A DNA stretch of 33,365 bases. Origin: Alcanivorax sp. (lineage in GTDB: Bacteria; Pseudomonadota; Gammaproteobacteria; Pseudomonadales; Alcanivoracaceae). Below are positions 5,606 through 14,794 of this stretch, piece after piece (position 1 is the first letter of the stretch; each line of letters opens with the position of its first letter). The stretch covers positions 1 through 33,365 of the forward strand of contig NZ_NVWY01000021.1 in the NCBI RefSeq assembly GCF_002733835.1, given 5' to 3'. Under the pieces are notes generated by a model. It was not told the DNA's origin and searched no databases. It saw nothing but the letters and a program-made list of their open reading frames with translations. The position numbers and the translations under genes were made by a program.

Positions 5606-6757
5606 ATGAGTAATGCCGTTTACCTGGACTATGCGGCGACCACTCCGGTAGACCCGGTGGTGGTGGACGCTATGGTCCGTCATCTTGGCCCTGAGGGCAC
5701 CTTTGCTAACCCCGCATCACGCAGCCACCTGTACGGTTGGTTGGCGGAAGAAGCGGTGGAATCAGCCCGTCGTCAGGTTGCCGACCTGTTGAATGCGGAC
5801 CCCCGCGAAGTGGTGTGGACCAGTGGCGCCACCGAGGCCAATAACCTGGCGCTGAAAGGGGCCATCGATGCCCGTGGCGGCGGCCACGTGATTACCAGTG
5901 CCACCGAACACAAGGCCGTACTGGATGCCTGTGGCTGGCTGGAAAGCCAGGGCCATGCGGTTACCTACCTGAAGCCGGAGAAAAACGGCCAGGTGAGCCT
6001 GCAGAGCGTGGCGGATGCCATGCGTGAGGACACGGTGCTGGTGAGCGTGATGCACGCCAATAACGAGACCGGGGTGATCAATGATATCGCCGCCATCGGT
6101 GCACTGTGCCGCGAGCGTGGCGTGCTGTTTCACACGGATGCCGCCCAGTCTGTGGGCAAGCTGCCCCTCGACGTGAAAACCCTGCCGGTGGATCTGGTGT
6201 CAGTGTGTGCTCACAAGGTCTACGGCCCCAAGGGTATCGGCGCCTTGTATGTGCGCCGTTCTCCGGACGTGAAAGTGGCCGCGCAGATTCACGGCGGTGG
6301 CCATGAGCGTGGCATGCGCTCGGGCACCCTGGCCACGCACCAGATTGTGGGCATGGGAGAGGCGTTTGCGTTGGCCGGGTCCTTGAGGGATGAAGAAGGG
6401 CCTCGCATCGGCGCGTTGCGGGACCGACTGTGGCAAGGCATTGAGGCGCTGGGCGGCGTGAGTGTGAACGGCGAGGGCGCCCCGCGTTTGCCGGGGCACC
6501 TGAATGTAGCGTTCGACGGCGTGGACGGTGAGATGCTGCTGACGGCCATGAATGGCGTGGCGGTGTCGTCCGGTTCGGCGTGTACGTCGGCCTCGCTGGA
6601 GCCTTCCTATGTGCTCAAGGCCATGGGGGTTGAAGATGCGCTGGCCCATGGGTCGGTACGTTTTTCCGTGGGGCGTTTTACCACGGCTGAGGATATCGAG
6701 CGCGCCATCGCGTCGGTGACCGACGCGGTGTCGCGACTGCGTACCGTGTCCGCCTGA
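5606..6757 (+). CDS. iscS: IscS/NifS-type cysteine desulfurase
   Basis: This 383-aa PLP enzyme converts cysteine to alanine and passes persulfide sulfur to Fe-S scaffolds, thiolated tRNA enzymes and others. PLP contacts are visible: TEHKAVL (His102), NNETG, HTDAAQS, and Lys204 in [10 protein letters not shown]. The mobile-loop [10 protein letters not shown] holds catalytic Cys326, marking the group I (IscS) type rather than SufS. The protein stops about 20 residues earlier than E. coli IscS and lacks the C-terminal tail that contacts IscU. No iscU, iscA, hscBA or fdx gene follows. It lies 58 bp after iscR, probably co-transcribed. Confidence 0.9.
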   Translation: MSNAVYLDYAATTPVDPVVVDAMVRHLGPEGTFANPASRSHLYGWLAEEAVESARRQVADLLNADPREVVWTSGATEANNLALKGAIDARGGGHVITSATEHKAVLDACGWLESQGHAVTYLKPEKNGQVSLQSVADAMREDTVLVSVMHANNETGVINDIAAIGALCRERGVLFHTDAAQSVGKLPLDVKTLPVDLVSVCAHKVYGPKGIGALYVRRSPDVKVAAQIHGGGHERGMRSGTLATHQIVGMGEAFALAGSLRDEEGPRIGALRDRLWQGIEALGGVSVNGEGAPRLPGHLNVAFDGVDGEMLLTAMNGVAVSSGSACTSASLEPSYVLKAMGVEDALAHGSVRFSVGRFTTAEDIERAIASVTDAVSRLRTVSA

Positions 6758-6819
6758 CAGCAGCGACCGGGGACCGTCTGGGGAAGAATGTGACGGTTTC
6801 CGGCACTGTGTTGTCTCCA

Positions 6820-6845
6820 CCGCCCGGGCGAACCTTGCCCGGCGG
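6820..6845 (+). terminator. G/C-rich hairpin after iscS
   Basis: CCGCCCGGGC and GCCCGGCGG pair with one bulged base around a GAACCTT loop. There is no strong T-run, so it may be a weak terminator or a processing site between iscS and the H-NOX gene. Confidence 0.35.
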
Positions 6846-6935
6846 TGTTTCCGGGCCGCTCAGAGGTCCTTTTTCCGGTATGGCTTTTGCTTTGTTCTCA
6901 GTGAGGATTAACCGCACTGATCGCGAGGACGTGCC

Positions 6936-7517
6936 ATGCATGGTGTCATCGTTTCCAACTTCAAAACTTACCTGGATGAATTTCTTGGTGCGGATGCCTG
7001 GGGCGATGTGATTGCCGGTGCCGGGCTTGACGGAAAAACCTACCTGCCGGTGGCCCTGTACCCGGATGCGGAAATGGAGGCGCTGCTGGAGGCGGCAGTG
7101 AATGCCACCGGCCTGCGCCGGGAGGACTTGCTGGCGGATTTTGGTGAGTGGGTCATTGGCCCGCTGGTGCGCATGTACCAGGCCATGATTCCGGCGGATT
7201 GGGGCACCCAGGCGCTGCTGCTGAATATGCAGACCATCCATGAGCGGGTGCTGAAACTCAAGGACCCGGCCGCCAGTGCGCCGAATATTCAGGTCCGCCA
7301 GTGCGGTGAAGACACGCTGGAAATTCACTACCTTTCACACCGTAATATGGCGCCGATGATTCTGGGGGCGGTTAAAGGCCTGGCCGAGCACTTTCAGGAA
7401 ACGGCGCAATTATTGGCCGCGGAAGAGATTGCGGCAGAGGATGGTACGCAGAGTGGCGAATGCCGTTTTCTGTTTCAGCTGCACTCGCAGTGCCTGGCGA
7501 ACCAGGACGTGGGTTAG
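6936..7517 (+). CDS. H-NOX family heme/nitric-oxide sensor protein
   Basis: This 193-aa protein is a stand-alone heme NO/O2-binding (HNOB) domain. It starts MHGVIVSNFKTYLDEFLG as H-NOX proteins do, has the proximal heme ligand His102 in NMQTIHERV, and the heme-propionate YxSxR motif at Y132-S134-R136 (YLSHR). The length is typical of bacterial single-domain H-NOX. GAGGA upstream of the ATG is a good ribosome binding site. Such proteins usually sit beside a histidine kinase or cyclic-di-GMP enzyme they regulate; here the neighbours are iscS and the convergent suf operon, with no such partner adjacent. A link between NO sensing and Fe-S repair is an attractive inference. Confidence 0.9.
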   Translation: MHGVIVSNFKTYLDEFLGADAWGDVIAGAGLDGKTYLPVALYPDAEMEALLEAAVNATGLRREDLLADFGEWVIGPLVRMYQAMIPADWGTQALLLNMQTIHERVLKLKDPAASAPNIQVRQCGEDTLEIHYLSHRNMAPMILGAVKGLAEHFQETAQLLAAEEIAAEDGTQSGECRFLFQLHSQCLANQDVG

Positions 7518-7609
7518 GTTTTTGTGGAGCGGTGGTTCCGCCGCGAAAAGTCAGGACAGGCGCTGGGTCCCTTCGTAACCGCACGATCTACAGGTGGCGG
7601 CTTGATTTT

Positions 7610-7687
7610 GTAGGAGTGCCTCTTGAGGCGCGAACCGCACCCGGAAGGCTCTGGCAAGCAGGTTCGCGGCTCGAGCGCCGCTCCTAC
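7610..7687. repeat. Imperfect inverted repeat (REP/MITE-like)
   Basis: GTAGGAGTGCC... at 7610-7636 is the imperfect reverse complement of 7661-7687 (...GCCGCTCCTAC), with inner ends GCGAACC and GGTTCGC and a ~24-base loop. Sequences of this kind are dispersed in Pseudomonas-like genomes. It lies between the convergent H-NOX and sufE genes, where it could also act as a bidirectional terminator. Confidence 0.65.
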
Positions 7688-7705
7688 GGAGAAAGGGGTC
7701 GCAGT

Positions 7706-8155
7706 TCAGGCGGCCAGCTGGGCGGCCTGTTGTTTGATCTTGGCGACCATGGCGCGCAGGCCGTTGCCACGGGTGGGGCTCAGGTGGCCGAGCAGGTCGA
7801 TACGGTCGAAGAAGCCGTCCATGTCGTAGTCATGAATGCCCTGGGGGGATTGCTGATTGAGCGCCGACAGCACAATGGCCGCCAGCCCTTTCACGATCAG
7901 CGCATCGGAGTCCACTGCCAGATACAGGGTGTCGGCATCCCTGTCGTAATCGGTTTCCAACCACACCTGGCTCTGGCAGCCGCGCACAAAACGGTCTTCG
8001 GTTTTCAGCTCATCGGGCAAGCCGGGCAGCTGCTTGCCCAGGTCGATGATATAGCGATACCGCTCTTCCCAGTCATCCAGAAATTCCAGATCCTCGGCAA
8101 TGTCCTCGGCGGTCACGTCCTTGCCAAGTTTGATGCTGCGAATATCAAATTGCAC
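7706..8155 (-). CDS. sufE: SufE, cysteine desulfurase sulfur acceptor
   Basis: This 149-aa protein accepts persulfide from SufS, stimulates the desulfurase and hands sulfur to SufB. The acceptor Cys60 lies in the family motif RFVRGCQSQVW; other SufE features include DDWEERYRYIIDLGKQLP near the N-terminus and LSPTRGNGLRAMV near the C-terminus. Length is slightly above the usual ~138. It is the last gene of the suf cluster, separated from sufT by a ~100-bp repeat-rich gap, so it may need its own promoter or read-through. Confidence 0.95.
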   Translation of the reverse strand: MQFDIRSIKLGKDVTAEDIAEDLEFLDDWEERYRYIIDLGKQLPGLPDELKTEDRFVRGCQSQVWLETDYDRDADTLYLAVDSDALIVKGLAAIVLSALNQQSPQGIHDYDMDGFFDRIDLLGHLSPTRGNGLRAMVAKIKQQAAQLAA

Positions 8156-8172
8156 GTCGTTGAGCTCCGTGG

Positions 8173-8254
8173 CCTGACGCTGGACGCCTGATGCCTGACG
8201 CTAAACCGGTGAGGGTTTTCCTGGTCTGGCGTTTGGCGTCGAGCGTCTGGCGTA
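8173..8254. repeat. Intergenic GACGC-rich repeat pair between sufT and sufE
   Basis: Two ~30-base arms (8173-8202 and 8225-8254) are built from short units such as CTGACGC, GGACGC and TCTGGCGT in roughly inverted orientation. Similar units lie at 9201-9233 and 31410-31512. They appear non-coding. Confidence 0.5.
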
Positions 8255-8257
8255 AAT

Positions 8258-8800
8258 TTAGAACATCCCCAGTTCGAGCTGGGCTTCTTCGCTGATCATC
8301 TCGCGGCTCCAGGGCGGGTCGAACACCAGGGCCACTTCCACCTTGTCCACGTTGGGGACTTTGCCGAGCCGGTCTTCCACGTCGCCCACCAGCACCGGGC
8401 CCATGCCGCAGTTGGGGGCGGTCAGGGTCATGCGTACCTGCACCACGTTTTGCCCGTCTCGCTGGATGACATCGCAGCCGTAGACCAGACCCAGCGCCAT
8501 GATGCTCACCGGAATTTCCGGGTCGAAAATGGTTTCCAGGACGGTGTTCAGGTCATCGTCGCGCACGCTGCCGTCGTCATTGGCGGGCGCAAAATCCAGC
8601 TCCAGCGGTTCCTGGCCGATGGCATCGGCGTCGGTGCCGTCGATGCGTGCCATGTTGCCGTTGATGGTGACGGTATAGGTGCCACCCAGCGCCTGGCGAA
8701 GGTTCACGAAGCTGTTCTTGGGAATGGTAATACGGGTGCCGTCCGGTACCTTGCGGGCCGGAACGTCGCGTTGAACCACTACCGTGCGTTGGTCTGCCAT
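8258..8800 (-). CDS. sufT: SufT, Fe-S assembly auxiliary protein (DUF59/MIP18-like)
   Basis: This 180-aa protein belongs to the SufT family, which helps Fe-S cluster maturation or delivery, probably to high-demand targets. The N-terminal ~75 residues are the SufT-specific β-rich part; the C-terminal DUF59 domain (about 82-170) shows VLETIFDPEIPVSIMALGLV, the conserved Cys131 in TAPNCGMGP, and the ending VFDPPWSREMISEEAQLELG. It lies 19 bp downstream of sufA and is probably co-transcribed with it. Confidence 0.92.
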   Translation of the reverse strand: MADQRTVVVQRDVPARKVPDGTRITIPKNSFVNLRQALGGTYTVTINGNMARIDGTDADAIGQEPLELDFAPANDDGSVRDDDLNTVLETIFDPEIPVSIMALGLVYGCDVIQRDGQNVVQVRMTLTAPNCGMGPVLVGDVEDRLGKVPNVDKVEVALVFDPPWSREMISEEAQLELGMF

Positions 8801-8819
8801 TGTCTTCCCTGGCCGGTGG

Positions 8820-9179
8820 TTAGACGTCGTCTACCGTAAAACTTTCGCCGCAGCCGCATTCGCCGGTGGCGTTGGGGTTGCGGAACTTGAACAGGCTGTT
8901 GACGCCTTCGGTGACGTAGTCGATGACCAGGCCGTTGAGCATGGGCAGCCATTTTTCCGGTACGTAGAGGTTCACGCCGTCGATCTCGAACAGCTTGTCG
9001 CCGTCCTTGGGTTCGTCCACGAAGTCCAGGGTGTACATGAACCCGGAGCAGCCGGACTCGTCCAGATCCAGGCGAATACCGGCGGCATTGGCCCGCTGGA
9101 TTTCACGCAGGGCCTGTTGGTTGGCTGCCTCGGTCAGGTTGAGGGTGACCTGGCCGGGCTGGAATGTCTGAACGGTCAT
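8820..9179 (-). CDS. sufA: A-type Fe-S carrier (SufA/IscA family)
   Basis: This 119-aa HesB-like protein carries clusters from the SufBCD scaffold to apo-proteins. The three family cysteines are present: Cys44 in DESGCSGF, and Cys108 and Cys110 in GECGCGESF. Sequence alone does not separate SufA from IscA/ErpA; position inside the suf cluster favours SufA. An 81-bp gap carrying a GACGC repeat separates it from sufS. Confidence 0.92.
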   Translation of the reverse strand: MTVQTFQPGQVTLNLTEAANQQALREIQRANAAGIRLDLDESGCSGFMYTLDFVDEPKDGDKLFEIDGVNLYVPEKWLPMLNGLVIDYVTEGVNSLFKFRNPNATGECGCGESFTVDDV

Positions 9180-9200
9180 GTGTTACCTACCTTGCATGAA

Positions 9201-9233
9201 ACGCCAGACGCTGAACGCCCGACGTTTGACGCG
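9201..9233. repeat. Intergenic GACGC-rich repeat between sufS and sufA
   Basis: This single arm contains ACGCCAGACGCTGAACGCC followed by GACGTTTGACGC, resembling the arms at 8173-8254. It fills most of the gap between two genes that would otherwise be close neighbours in the suf operon. Confidence 0.45.
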
Positions 9234-9260
9234 AAAAAGCCGGATCAGGTGTGCCTGGTG

Positions 9261-10469
9261 TCACAGGAAGGTTTTGACCTTCTCCAGACCTTCGAACAGG
9301 CGATCCACCTCTTCCAGCGTATTATAAATCGAGAATGAGGCTCTGACAGTACCGGGAATACCCAAAGTATCCATCAATGGCATGGTGCAGTGGTGTCCGG
9401 TGCGAACGGCGATGCCCTGCTTGTCCAGCAGCATGCCCACATCGGCCGGGTGGCCACCGTCCAGCAAAAAGGACAGTACACTCACCTTGCTGGTGGCGGT
9501 GCCGATGATTTTCAAGCCGTCGCAGGCGTGTGCGCGCTCGGTGGCGCGGGCCAGCAGGGCGTCTTCGTGGACGGCCAGGGCCGGGCGATCCTGGTGGTTC
9601 AGCCACTCAATGGCGGCGGCCAGGCCGATGGCGCCGGCGATGTTGGGCGTGCCCGCTTCGAATTTGTAAGGCAGCTGATTCCAGGTGCTTGCTTCGAAGC
9701 TGACGGTTTCAATCATTTCCCCGCCGGTCTGGTAGGGCGGCATGGCTTCCAGCAGTTCGCGGCGGCCATAGAGCACGCCGATACCGGTGGGGCCAAATAG
9801 CTTATGCCCGGAAAACGCATAGAAATCCACGTCGAGATCCTGCACGTCCACCGGGAAGTGGGCCACGGCCTGAGCGCCGTCGATCAAGGTGATGGCGCCG
9901 GCGGCTTTCGCGCGGGCAACCATCTCTTTCACCGGGTTCAGCGTGCCCAGCGCATTGCTGGCATGGCCAATGGCGAAGATTTTGGTTTTCTCGCTGAGCA
10001 GCTGGACGAAGGCGTCCTGATCCAGGCTGCAGTCGTCACGCAGCGGGATCACTTTCAGTGTGGCGCCGGTGGCGGCGCAGGCCTGCTGCCAGGGGACGAT
10101 GTTGGCGTGGTGCTCGCTGGTACCGAACAGCACTTCATCGCCGGGCTGCAGGCGCTCACGGGCCACGCACTGGGCCACCATGTTGATGGACTCGGTGGTG
10201 CCCTTGGTCCACAGGATTTCTTCGCGGCTGGCGTTGAGGAAGGTCGCCACGGTTTCGCGGGCACCTTCGAACTGGCTGGTGGCTTCGTCGCTCAGGTAAT
10301 GAGCGCCACGGTGCACGTTGGAATTCACCGTGCGGTAGTAGTTATCCAGCGCTTCCAGCACCGCCACCGGTTTCTGGGTGGTAGCGCCGTTATCCAGGTA
10401 GACCAGCGGCTTGCCGTTCACCTGTTGGTCGAGAATCGGAAATTGTGCGCGCAGCGCCTGGATATCCAT
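9261..10469 (-). CDS. sufS: SufS, group II cysteine desulfurase
   Basis: This 402-aa PLP enzyme supplies persulfide for the Suf scaffold with SufE as partner. Key features are YLDNGATTQKP near the start, SEHHANIVPW, the PLP-lysine motif FSGHKLFGPTGIGVLYG, and catalytic Cys361 in VRTGHHCTMPLM, the SufS (group II) type. The open frame extends upstream to 10688, but that part lies inside sufD, is Arg/His-rich and looks non-coding. ATG 10469 shares one base with the sufD stop (TGATG), giving translational coupling and the usual length. Confidence 0.95.
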   Translation of the reverse strand: MDIQALRAQFPILDQQVNGKPLVYLDNGATTQKPVAVLEALDNYYRTVNSNVHRGAHYLSDEATSQFEGARETVATFLNASREEILWTKGTTESINMVAQCVARERLQPGDEVLFGTSEHHANIVPWQQACAATGATLKVIPLRDDCSLDQDAFVQLLSEKTKIFAIGHASNALGTLNPVKEMVARAKAAGAITLIDGAQAVAHFPVDVQDLDVDFYAFSGHKLFGPTGIGVLYGRRELLEAMPPYQTGGEMIETVSFEASTWNQLPYKFEAGTPNIAGAIGLAAAIEWLNHQDRPALAVHEDALLARATERAHACDGLKIIGTATSKVSVLSFLLDGGHPADVGMLLDKQGIAVRTGHHCTMPLMDTLGIPGTVRASFSIYNTLEEVDRLFEGLEKVKTFL

Positions 10470-11698
10470 CACGCGGCAGATTCTCCCGCCGGCGTGGTGT
10501 GGGCCAGCTCGGCTTCCAGCCAGGGGGTGGCCCATTCGGCCACTTTCTCGTGGGGCAGGGTCATCAGCAGTTCGTTGACGAAGCCCAGGCTCAGCATGCG
10601 CTTGGCTTCGGCCGCCGGAATGCCGCGCGATTGCAGGTAGAACTGCTGCATGGCATCGAGCTGGCCGACGGTGGTGCCGTGGGCACACTTTACGTCGTCG
10701 TTATAGATTTCCAGCTCCGGCTTGGTGTTGATCTCCGCACCGGGATTGAGCAGCAGATTCTTGTTGGACAGCTCGGCGTTGGTGCCGCTGGCACCGGGGT
10801 GAATGTGGATGCGGCCGTTGAAGACCGCCTTGCCACTTTCGCCGGCCAGGCCTTTGAAGTTCTGGTCCGATTCACAGTTGGGCACGGCGTGTTCCACGCA
10901 CAGCTGGTTGTCCACGTGGCTGTTGTCGCGGACTACGAAGATGCCTTTCATGTTCAGTTCGGCGCCGCTTTTGTTGACCAGGGCGCGCACGTCGTTACGA
11001 CGCAGGCGGTTGCCGGTCATCAGCTGGTAGCTGTCGACCTTGCTGATGCCTTGCTGATCAATGATCAAGGTGCCGATGTGCAGGCTGCTGGCCTGCTCGC
11101 CCTGAAGCCGGTAGTGGGTCAGCTGGGCATTGTCGGCGGTGACCAGGGCGGTCACTGCGTTGCTCAGGGTCTGGCCCTCTGCATGGTAATGTTCGATCAC
11201 GGCGGCTTCGGCGCCCTGATTCAATACCACCACCAGGCGCGGGCTGCAGTGCGCAGGGGTATCGCTGGCAGACTGGAGCTGCACATGGATGGGCTGCTCT
11301 ATGCGGGTGTTGGCGGCCACGGTGAGTACTACTGGCTGGCTGGCGACGGCGCTGTTGTAAAAGGCAAACGGGGTCTGCAGGCCGTTGATGGCAGGGCCGT
11401 CGTGGGACAGACTCACGCCATCGGGCAGGTTGTGGCTGACCAGCTGGCCGTTGTTGATCGTCACCACATGCTCAGACAGAGCAGGCAGCGGTTGGCTGAT
11501 CTCGCCGTCGGCGATGGCATTGAGATGGCCATCGGCCAGTGCCTGCAGCGAGGTGTACTTCCAGCGCTCAGTCTTGCGCTCCGGGAAGCTGGCCGCTTCC
11601 AGGGCGGCCAGGGCATCGCCTTTGCTACCGCTGTTGTTTGCGTTGGTCAGCGCTTGGCTTTTCAGTTCCTGCGCCAGGGCAGAAGCGGAGAGACTCAT
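10469..11698 (-). CDS. sufD: SufD, SufBC2D scaffold subunit
   Basis: This 409-aa protein forms the SufBC2D Fe-S assembly complex with SufB and the ATPase SufC, and contributes to iron acquisition and cluster formation. The β-helix core includes LNMKGIFVVRDNSHVDNQL and the conserved CAHGTTVGQLD motif, whose His corresponds to the scaffold-ligand His360 of E. coli SufD. Its start overlaps the sufC stop by 4 bp (ATGA) and its stop overlaps the sufS start by 1 bp, so the trio is translationally coupled. Confidence 0.95.
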   Translation of the reverse strand: MSLSASALAQELKSQALTNANNSGSKGDALAALEAASFPERKTERWKYTSLQALADGHLNAIADGEISQPLPALSEHVVTINNGQLVSHNLPDGVSLSHDGPAINGLQTPFAFYNSAVASQPVVLTVAANTRIEQPIHVQLQSASDTPAHCSPRLVVVLNQGAEAAVIEHYHAEGQTLSNAVTALVTADNAQLTHYRLQGEQASSLHIGTLIIDQQGISKVDSYQLMTGNRLRRNDVRALVNKSGAELNMKGIFVVRDNSHVDNQLCVEHAVPNCESDQNFKGLAGESGKAVFNGRIHIHPGASGTNAELSNKNLLLNPGAEINTKPELEIYNDDVKCAHGTTVGQLDAMQQFYLQSRGIPAAEAKRMLSLGFVNELLMTLPHEKVAEWATPWLEAELAHTTPAGESAA

Positions 11699-12450
11699 GC
11701 GGACTCCTCTTCTCCGGTCAACCAGCCATAGCCTTTCTCTTCCAGTTCGTGGGCCAGTTCCTTGCCGCCGGATTTGATGATCTGGCCGTTGGACAGCACG
11801 TGCACGAAGTCCGGCACGATGTAGTCCAGCAGGCGCTGATAGTGAGTCACCAGCACGATGCCGCGCTCCGGGCTGCGCAGGGAGTTGACCCCCTTGGCCA
11901 CGGTTTGCAGGGCGTCGATGTCGAGGCCGGAGTCGGTTTCATCGAGCAGTGCCAGCTTCGGTTCCATCAAAAGCATCTGCATGATTTCATTGCGCTTTTT
12001 CTCGCCGCCGGAGAAGCCTTCGTTGACGCCACGCTTGAGGAAGCTGGCGTCCAGATTCACCTGTTTGCAGGCGGCACGGGCCTGGCGGAGCAGGGTGACC
12101 GAATCCCACTCTTCCTTGCCCTGGGCACCGCGTACGGATTCCAGTGCCGCTTTGAGAAATTCCATGTTGGAGACGCCGGGGATTTCCACCGGATACTGGA
12201 AGGCCAGGAACAGGCCCGCCTGGGCGCGCTCTTCCGGCTCCTGTTTTGCCAGGCTCTTGCCTTCAAACAGGGCTTCACCGCCGGTGATTGCGTAGTTGTC
12301 ACGACCGGCCAGCACGTTGGCCAGGGTGGATTTGCCGGAGCCATTGGGGCCCATGATGGCGTGTACCTCGCCCGGGTTCACGGTGAGGTTGAGGCCCTTG
12401 AGAATCGGCTTGTCCGCCACGGTGGCGTGAAGATCACGAATTTCCAGCAT
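11695..12450 (-). CDS. sufC: SufC, Fe-S assembly ABC-type ATPase
   Basis: This 251-aa ATPase drives conformational change of the SufBC2D scaffold. Walker A GPNGSGKST is at 34-42, the Q-loop near FLAFQYPVEIPG, the SufC-type signature SGGEKKRNE at 147-155, and Walker B LALLDETDSGLD at 166-177. No membrane segment is present, as expected for this soluble ABC member. It overlaps sufD by 4 bp and lies 75 bp after sufB, with a G/C hairpin in the gap. Confidence 0.97.
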   Translation of the reverse strand: MLEIRDLHATVADKPILKGLNLTVNPGEVHAIMGPNGSGKSTLANVLAGRDNYAITGGEALFEGKSLAKQEPEERAQAGLFLAFQYPVEIPGVSNMEFLKAALESVRGAQGKEEWDSVTLLRQARAACKQVNLDASFLKRGVNEGFSGGEKKRNEIMQMLLMEPKLALLDETDSGLDIDALQTVAKGVNSLRSPERGIVLVTHYQRLLDYIVPDFVHVLSNGQIIKSGGKELAHELEEKGYGWLTGEEESA

Positions 12451-12471
12451 GTTTTGATGCGCCTTTCGATT

Positions 12472-12489
12472 GGGCCGGGAATCCGGCCC
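12472..12489 (-). other. Stem-loop between sufB and sufC
   Basis: GGGCCGG (12472-12478) and CCGGCCC (12483-12489) pair perfectly around a four-base loop. No T-run follows on the minus strand, so it is more likely an mRNA stability or processing element, or a partial attenuator, than a full terminator. Confidence 0.45.
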
Positions 12490-12525
12490 GAGTTAATTCA
12501 GGGTGTTGTTCGGTGAAGTCGGGGC

Positions 12526-13965
<1,440 letters not shown>

Positions 13966-13998
13966 AGATCAGGGCCTGCGGTTCAGGTGGTGTTGGAA

Positions 13999-14023
13999 AT
14001 ACCAGAGTAATTTAGTCGGGTAT
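13999..14023 (-). promoter_or_regulatory. IscR type 1-like operator of suf operon
   Basis: Read on the minus strand, the site begins ATACCCGACTAAATT and ends GGTAT. By my count it matches about 23 of 25 positions of the E. coli type 1 consensus ATASYYGACT-R-WWW-Y-AGTCRRSTAT. It overlaps the -10 and the expected transcription start, so [2Fe-2S]-IscR should repress the suf operon. The match is seen directly; regulation is inferred. Confidence 0.75.
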
Positions 14024-14049
14024 TATACGCCATTACAGGGCGCTGTCGA
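14022..14049 (-). promoter_or_regulatory. suf operon promoter
   Basis: On the minus strand TCGACA (complement of 14044-14049) and a consensus TATAAT (complement of 14022-14027) are 16 bp apart. Transcription would start near 14014, inside the IscR-like site. Confidence 0.75.
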
Positions 14050-14145
14050 ATAGGGGGCGAGGAAGAAAATGGGCGCCCCCGGCAACAGCAGGACATGGGC
14101 GCCTCCGACGGGGCGGCAACGGTATCATAATTCGCCCCGCTTGCG

Positions 14146-14151
14146 TATAAT
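14146..14151 (+). promoter_or_regulatory. Candidate -10 element upstream of ndk
   Basis: A perfect TATAAT lies 128 bp before the ndk start, but no good -35 is seen 16-18 bp upstream. A second -10-like CATAAT lies at 14126-14131. The ndk leader would be about 120 nt. Confidence 0.4.
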
Positions 14152-14279
14152 CCGCCGGTTCCAGGGGGTGGTGTAACTGACGGCTTTGACCGGTCAGCGA
14201 TCGCCCCTGTCATTGCCCCGGGCAGCCTTTGCTGTTGCCGAGGACCACATTTTAACGCAAATCTGGAGTGAACTGACTG

Positions 14280-14711
14280 ATGGCTGTTGAGCGCACACTC
14301 TCTATCATCAAGCCTGATGCCGTGGCCAAGAACGTGATCGGCGAAATCGTTACCCGTTTCGAGAAGGCTGGCCTGAGCGTGGTTGCCATGAAAATGGTAC
14401 ACCTGAGCGACGAAAAGGCGGGCGGCTTCTACGCTGAGCACAAAGAGCGTCCTTTCTTCAAGGATCTGGTGGGCTTCATGACCAGCGGTCCTGTGGTTGT
14501 ACAGGTGCTGGAAGGCGAAGACGCGGTTGCCAAAAACCGTGATCTGATGGGTGCTACCAACCCGAAAGAAGCCGAAGCCGGCACTATCCGTGCAGATTTT
14601 GCGGAAACAATCGACGCAAACGCGGTCCATGGTTCTGACTCCACCGAGTCTGCCGCCCGCGAACTGGCCTACTTCTTCTCCGACGAAGAACTGTGCCCGC
14701 GCGCCAGCTAA
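14280..14711 (+). CDS. ndk: Nucleoside diphosphate kinase
   Basis: This 143-aa cytoplasmic enzyme balances NTP and dNTP pools by phosphate transfer through a phosphohistidine. [15 protein letters not shown] is the usual start, and the active-site His117 lies in NAVHGSDS; residues around [14 protein letters not shown] match the family. TGGAG precedes the ATG at good spacing. It starts the conserved ndk-rlmN-pilF run and is followed by a strong hairpin. Confidence 0.98.
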   Translation: MAVERTLSIIKPDAVAKNVIGEIVTRFEKAGLSVVAMKMVHLSDEKAGGFYAEHKERPFFKDLVGFMTSGPVVVQVLEGEDAVAKNRDLMGATNPKEAEAGTIRADFAETIDANAVHGSDSTESAARELAYFFSDEELCPRAS

Positions 14712-14730
14712 TATCCGCTTGCGTGCAATA

Positions 14731-14763
14731 CCAACCACGGCCTTGGGCCGTGGTTGGCGTTTA
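14731..14763 (+). terminator. Terminator/attenuator between ndk and rlmN
   Basis: A perfect 12-bp G/C-rich stem (14731-14742 with 14746-14757, loop TTG) is followed by a short CGTTT. The T-run is weak, so partial read-through into rlmN is plausible. Confidence 0.7.
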
Positions 14764-14794
14764 AAGGAAACCCGGTTTCCTATTGGAGAATGCT

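Larger units (their letters stand above)
13966..14279. other. Divergent regulatory region between sufB and ndk
   Basis: This 314-bp gene-free stretch holds the suf promoter and IscR site on the left (13999-14049) and a -10-like TATAAT (14146-14151) towards ndk on the right. The middle is G/C-rich with short hairpin-forming segments such as GGGCGCCCCC. No further gene is seen. Confidence 0.6.

Noticed and set aside
10470..10688. 73-codon N-terminal extension of sufS
   Set aside because: It is Arg/His/Pro-rich, lies entirely inside sufD and is absent from the SufS family; the TGATG junction marks the real start.
10445..11731. Long plus-strand open frame antisense to sufD
   Set aside because: It mirrors the codon bias of sufD, gives a Gly/Gln/Val-rich composition with no family features, and has no ribosome binding site. 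The same applies to long antisense frames over sufB, hisS, yfgM-bamB, der, guaB and guaA.
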